From Fidelibacterota bacterium (GTDB taxonomy: Bacteria; Fidelibacterota; UBA2242), in contig QNCV01000078.1 in NCBI GenBank assembly GCA_003645845.1, forward strand, positions 1 through 9,205: a stretch of 9,205 nucleotides of DNA, written 5' to 3'. Below the pieces are notes generated by a model. The model did not search any database and had not been told where the DNA came from. It saw nothing but the letters and a program-made list of their open reading frames with translations. Below, one piece after another: positions 7,685 to 9,205 of the stretch (the stretch's first letter is position 1; each line of letters begins with the position of its first letter). The position numbers and the translations under genes were made by a program.

Positions 7685-8741
7685 TTTTTTGATCTCCTTG
7701 ACTGGTCTTGACAACAAAATAATAAACCCCGTTGGCAACAAGTTCATTGTCACCGTTCCGCCCGTTCCAGGTCATGCTTTTGTTCGGTGTATTGGCATAG
7801 ACCTGTTGCGCTTTATATAAATCAATAACATGATTGCCAACGGCATCATAGATAGTAATATCGACAAAGGTGTTTTTGGCAAACAGAACATTAAAGGTTG
7901 TGCCGCTGCCGTCATCGGGATTGAAAGGATTCGGATATACGAATACATATTCCCCTTTGGGAACCCCTTTTAAAAATACCGGCTCCGAATAATTCGGAAT
8001 TTCATCATATGCAAAAGCGGTATAATAATAAACCGTATTATCCACCAGATTCACATCGGTAAATATCTCATCAGTGCCGTCGTAGACAACCGTACCAACG
8101 GTGTCAACAGTCTGGATAAATGTATTCGTACTACGCAAGATAATCGTACCCATGAAATCATCGTCATTGGGATCCCGCCAATGAAGTTTCAGACGACCGG
8201 AACCGTCTTCCTGAACTTTGAAATCGGAAATCGGCGCCGGCGGAAAGGTATCGGTCGGTGAAATAACCGTAACCAGCGAATCCCAGGTGCCGCCGAAATA
8301 TTCCAGGTCAGGATTGATAAACTTCAGCGAATCCAGTGTAAAATCGGCCCTGCCGCTGTCTATCGCCACAAACGACACATTGAAAAATGTACCGGGAGCC
8401 GATACAAAACGACCGGCGCCAAGCATCACGGCCACCATATAAATCATACTGTCACCGGCCGTACTGTCCTGTATCAGTTCCGGGTGAATATCCCAGAAAA
8501 CCGCCCCCTGAAAAAGGCTGCCGGGAGTCCCCTCCAGAAAACGAACTTTCTCTTCATTATAATTCAGACGTAAAAACACGGTGCGCATAGAATCACCGCG
8601 GGTAGCGCCCAATGTCACGGTAAATGTATCGGTCTCACTGATCTCTTCACTGTTCGTTCGGATATAAACATGAGGATATGTTTGGGCCAGACCTAAAGAA
8701 CAAAGGCTACAAATTATGATAAAAAGTATCGTCTTTCTCAT
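7659..8741 (-). CDS. Secreted cohesin-like / FN3-like protein with C-terminal PNPFN sorting domain
   Basis: 360 residues. A signal peptide covers 1-20 (M-R-K-T, hydrophobic core, LAQ/T). Residues about 22-160 look like a cohesin-type beta-sandwich: a T-F-T-V-T-L strand, L-R-L-N-Y-N-E-E-K-V-R-F-L, then A-P-G-T-F-F-N-V-S-F-V-A. Residues about 166-260 are FN3-like (P-P-A-P-I-S-D-F, L-H-W, V-D-N-T-V-Y-Y-Y-T-A-F-A-Y-D). Residues 264-360 (bases 7952-7659) are a FlgD-Ig-like/type IX-like sorting domain: YPNPFNP at 269-275, V-D-I-T-I-Y-D-A-V-G, M-T-W-N-G-R, L-V-A-N-G-V-Y-Y-F-V-V-K and a basic V-L-R end. Such tails direct export through the outer membrane and surface attachment in FCB bacteria. The start is supported by a GGA 8 bases upstream and by the signal peptide. 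The gene follows the upstream stop by 19 bp and overlaps the PorV-like gene, so it is mid-operon. It has no catalytic motif; a binding or structural role is inferred. Confidence 0.9.
   Translation of the reverse strand: MRKTILFIIICSLCSLGLAQTYPHVYIRTNSEEISETDTFTVTLGATRGDSMRTVFLRLNYNEEKVRFLEGTPGSLFQGAVFWDIHPELIQDSTAGDSMIYMVAVMLGAGRFVSAPGTFFNVSFVAIDSGRADFTLDSLKFINPDLEYFGGTWDSLVTVISPTDTFPPAPISDFKVQEDGSGRLKLHWRDPNDDDFMGTIILRSTNTFIQTVDTVGTVVYDGTDEIFTDVNLVDNTVYYYTAFAYDEIPNYSEPVFLKGVPKGEYVFVYPNPFNPDDGSGTTFNVLFAKNTFVDITIYDAVGNHVIDLYKAQQVYANTPNKSMTWNGRNGDNELVANGVYYFVVKTSQGDQKIGKVAVLR
7684..7699 (-). promoter_or_regulatory. Shine-Dalgarno AAGGAG and TTG start of the PorV-like gene
   Basis: On the minus strand AAGGAG (7699-7694) stands 9 bases before a TTG (7684-7682). 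That codon begins a good signal peptide (basic MEKWR, then a hydrophobic core). No ATG or GTG lies in this frame between 7745 and the end of the signal sequence. The site sits inside the last codons of the preceding gene, whose stop ends at 7659, giving a 26-base overlap and probable coupling of translation. Confidence 0.8.
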
Positions 8742-8760
8742 TTACAATTCCGGTCTATGA

Positions 8761-9205
8761 TTATCTCAATAACATTATTTTTCTGGTTACACTCACATCG
8801 TTTCCGTTAAGTGTTAAAAAATAGAGCCCGCTGGCTACCGGGTTTCCCGATTGATCCGTGCCGTCCCACTTCAGATTGTATTTTCCTCCCGGCAAATATT
8901 GATCGACAAACGCAGCGACCCTGTTACCCCGCACATCAAACAGCATCAATGTGTACGTTCCCCCCTGATTTTCCGGAATGTTCCAGGAAATCTGCGTTTC
9001 TGCGTTAAATGGATTCGGAAAGTTAGTTACAAACACATATTTCCGGGCAAGGGTTTCCCCAGACGGGGGATTAACAGCGGCCAGTAAATTCCGACAATCG
9101 CCGTCCCGAAAATCTACGGATATAATTTCCGGAACAGAATGATCGGACTGCAAAATATCCAGGTTGATTTCTAACAAGTCGCCCTCTCCGTTCAGGGAAC
9201 CATCC
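8761..9205 (-). CDS. 3' end of a secreted protein with PNPFN sorting domain (5' end outside window)
   Basis: The frame is open to the right edge. The visible 147 residues start at base 9204 and end at the TAA at 8763-8761. A TTG at 9177 lies in frame but is only an internal Leu codon: coding sequence continues upstream of it (D-G-S-L-N-G-E-G-D), and no signal peptide follows it. Visible residues 1-32 (G-E-G-D-L-L-E-I-N-L-D-I-L) resemble the last strands of a cohesin-like domain. Residues 55-147 form the C-terminal sorting/FlgD-like domain: FPNPFN at 62-67, L-M-L-F-D-V-R-G-N-R-V, Y-N-L-K-W-D-G-T-D, V-A-S-G-L-Y-F-L-T-L and a basic K-I-M-L-L-R end. The tail matches that of the next gene in plan, so both are probably exported by the same route. 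The first part of the protein, which would show its function, cannot be seen. Confidence 0.88.
   Translation of the reverse strand, partial: DGSLNGEGDLLEINLDILQSDHSVPEIISVDFRDGDCRNLLAAVNPPSGETLARKYVFVTNFPNPFNAETQISWNIPENQGGTYTLMLFDVRGNRVAAFVDQYLPGGKYNLKWDGTDQSGNPVASGLYFLTLNGNDVSVTRKIMLLR

Noticed and set aside
7685..7753. ATG at 7753 as the start of the PorV-like gene
   Set aside because: It would place 23 non-signal residues ahead of the signal peptide and overlap the previous gene by 95 bp; the TTG at 7684 has the better ribosome site.

Overview
The window holds five protein genes, all on the minus strand and reading from right (9205) to left (1). Two run off the ends. I see no RNA gene, mobile element, CRISPR array or plus-strand gene. 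The likely source is a bacterium of the Fibrobacterota-Chlorobiota-Bacteroidota (FCB) superphylum or a neighbouring candidate phylum (Calditrichota, Ignavibacteriota, Marinimicrobia, Zixibacteria or KSB1 type). The grounds are two proteins ending in PNPFN-type C-terminal sorting/FlgD-like domains, a PorV/PorQ-family outer-membrane protein, and base composition near half G+C. I cannot go below that level.

Layout in the direction of transcription. (1) 9205-8761: 3' end of a gene whose product ends in a PNPFN sorting domain. (2) 8741-7659: secreted protein with a cohesin-like domain, an FN3-like domain and a PNPFN sorting domain. (3) 7684-6521: PorV/PorQ-family beta-barrel, starting at a TTG codon inside gene 2 behind a strong AAGGAG. 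It carries a proline-rich linker and a C-terminal tail that resembles the KOW domain of NusG. (4) 6524-4992: exported coiled-coil/TPR protein, overlapping gene 3 by ATGA. (5) After a 130-bp gap, 4861 to beyond base 1: a giant exported protein made of tandem cadherin-like/He_PIG-type domains. It has 17 complete repeats plus the start of an 18th in the 1620 codons visible.

Genes 1-4 are packed like one operon (19-bp gap, 26-bp overlap, 4-bp overlap). Gene 5 follows on the same strand and may be co-transcribed or have its own promoter. Read together, this looks like a cell-surface display locus: proteins with type IX-like sorting tails, a PorV-like carrier of the kind that receives such tails, a periplasmic TPR scaffold, and a very long acidic repeat protein that could be an adhesin or surface fibre. 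The type IX connection is inferred from family knowledge. The C-terminus of the giant protein, which would show whether it carries the same tail, lies outside the window.

The most interesting points are the NusG-KOW-like tail on an outer-membrane barrel, the dedicated-looking arrangement of cargo and carrier genes, and a three-domain block in the giant protein (repeats 12-14 and 15-17) duplicated in tandem about 885 bp apart.
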